Source: Bryobacterales bacterium (GTDB lineage Bacteria > Acidobacteriota > Terriglobia > Bryobacterales > Bryobacteraceae). Taken from it: DNA of 6,885 nucleotides. Shown here one piece after another: positions 6,497-6,885 of the stretch. The notes under the pieces were generated by a model. That model saw only the letters and a list, made by a program, of their open reading frames with translations. It was not told the origin of the DNA and searched no databases. Position numbers and translations under genes: made by a program. Positions within the stretch are counted from its first letter, which is position 1, and the number at the start of each line of letters is the position of its first letter. Location of the stretch: the NCBI GenBank assembly GCA_020853155.1, contig JADYZL010000593.1, positions 1 to 6,885 on the forward strand. The letters are read 5' to 3'.

Positions 6497-6520
6497 CAAG
6501 ATCAGTTAAGAAGATCTGTT

Positions 6521-6543
6521 ACCCCGGTTGTTAGCCCCGGGGT
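6521..6543. repeat. GC-rich inverted repeat, 7-base arms
   Basis: ACCCCGG (6521-6527) pairs with CCGGGGT (6537-6543) across a nine-base loop. It would form a stable hairpin on either strand. There is no T-run after it on the plus strand and only scattered T residues on the minus strand, so a terminator role is unsupported. Confidence 0.35.
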
Positions 6544-6885
6544 TCTTCGGAAGCGATCTTCCCCCGCCGCCGCGCGTTGCGCCCCAATTGTCCGGAACCG
6601 TTTGACAGAGAGAGACGGAGGAACGCCATCGTCCCGCCGGGCTTTTTCCGCAAGCAACCGGAGCGATCGCTAAATTCAACCGGACCTTTCCCGCTGTGCG
6701 CGTTCGCCGCGGCGGATGCGCGAGGCAGCGCCTGGGGAAGCGTCCGCAGCGCATTTCTCGAAGTTCATGCAACCCGCGAGGGGGAACCTTGCGCCAAGGC
6801 CAGAGGTGACGTGTGCCCGCGAATGGCAGTCCACTTTCGAAGTACCCAATCCGGTGGCTATCCGCCCAATGGCCGTCGATGCTTC

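Larger units (their letters stand above)
6293..6885. other. Right-end stretch without a supported gene
   Basis: Six-frame reading gives only short frames with no recognisable motif. One plus-strand frame opens at ATG 6716 and runs off the window for 56 codons (starting MREAAPGEAS). It has only a weak GGCGG just before the ATG and no similarity I recognise, so I do not call it. A minus-strand frame over 6506-6772 is arginine- and proline-rich and looks like shadow coding. The stretch holds two inverted repeats (6435-6456, 6521-6543), a 13-base G run (6484-6496) and TTGACA at 6472-6477 and 6602-6607 without clear -10 partners. It may be intergenic DNA upstream of the cupin and of a gene beyond the right edge, or decayed sequence. 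Confidence 0.5.

Noticed and set aside
5488..6534. Long plus-strand open frame (348 codons) antisense to the methyltransferase start and the cupin
   Set aside because: It is arginine-rich low-complexity protein lying over two genes with perfect family motifs on the other strand; it is a shadow of high-GC codon use.
6602..6607. TTGACA as the -35 of a promoter for a gene to the right
   Set aside because: No -10-like hexamer occurs 16-18 bases downstream.
6506..6772. Minus-strand 88-codon frame near the right end
   Set aside because: Alternative start, biased composition (Arg, Pro, Gly) and no motif or ribosome site; not enough to call a gene.

Overview
The window reads as a high-GC bacterial chromosome segment. 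A hand count of 2041-2100 plus 2701-2760 gives 88 G+C in 120 bases. It holds six recognisable protein genes and no visible rRNA, tRNA, CRISPR array or transposase. A secreted alpha/beta-hydrolase of the large uncharacterised type, a subtilisin-family peptidase and a small cupin, all with weak or alternative ribosome-binding signals, would suit a soil-type Gram-negative such as an acidobacterium. That placement is an impression, not something the sequence proves.

Layout. The minus-strand gene over positions 1-1551 encodes a subtilisin-like (S8) serine peptidase with a complete catalytic triad; its C-terminus lies beyond the left edge. It is divergent from a plus-strand gene at 1667-3718 for an exported 683-residue alpha/beta-hydrolase-domain protein, with a 115-base shared upstream region. 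A GC-rich palindromic stretch at about 3727-3759 separates that gene from a convergent minus-strand operon.

The operon (transcribed from 5808 down to 3752) is the main find. It encodes a C5-cytosine DNA methyltransferase, then an HNH endonuclease with an N-terminal winged-helix-like region, then a Vsr mismatch endonuclease. Together they look like a complete type II restriction-modification system. The methyltransferase would protect a short DNA site and the HNH enzyme would cut unmethylated copies of it. Vsr would nick T:G mismatches left when the methylated cytosine deaminates. The middle gene is clearly more AT-rich than the flanks (57 G+C in 120 bases at 4321-4440), as expected for an acquired cassette. 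The Vsr has a Tyr where the E. coli enzyme has active-site His64.

Beyond the operon lies a short cupin gene (5966-6292, minus strand). The last ~590 bases hold no gene I can support, but they contain two inverted repeats and a 13-base G run close to a TTGACA sequence. I see no wholly new system; the restriction-modification-repair cassette and the odd non-coding right end are the parts that merit a second look.
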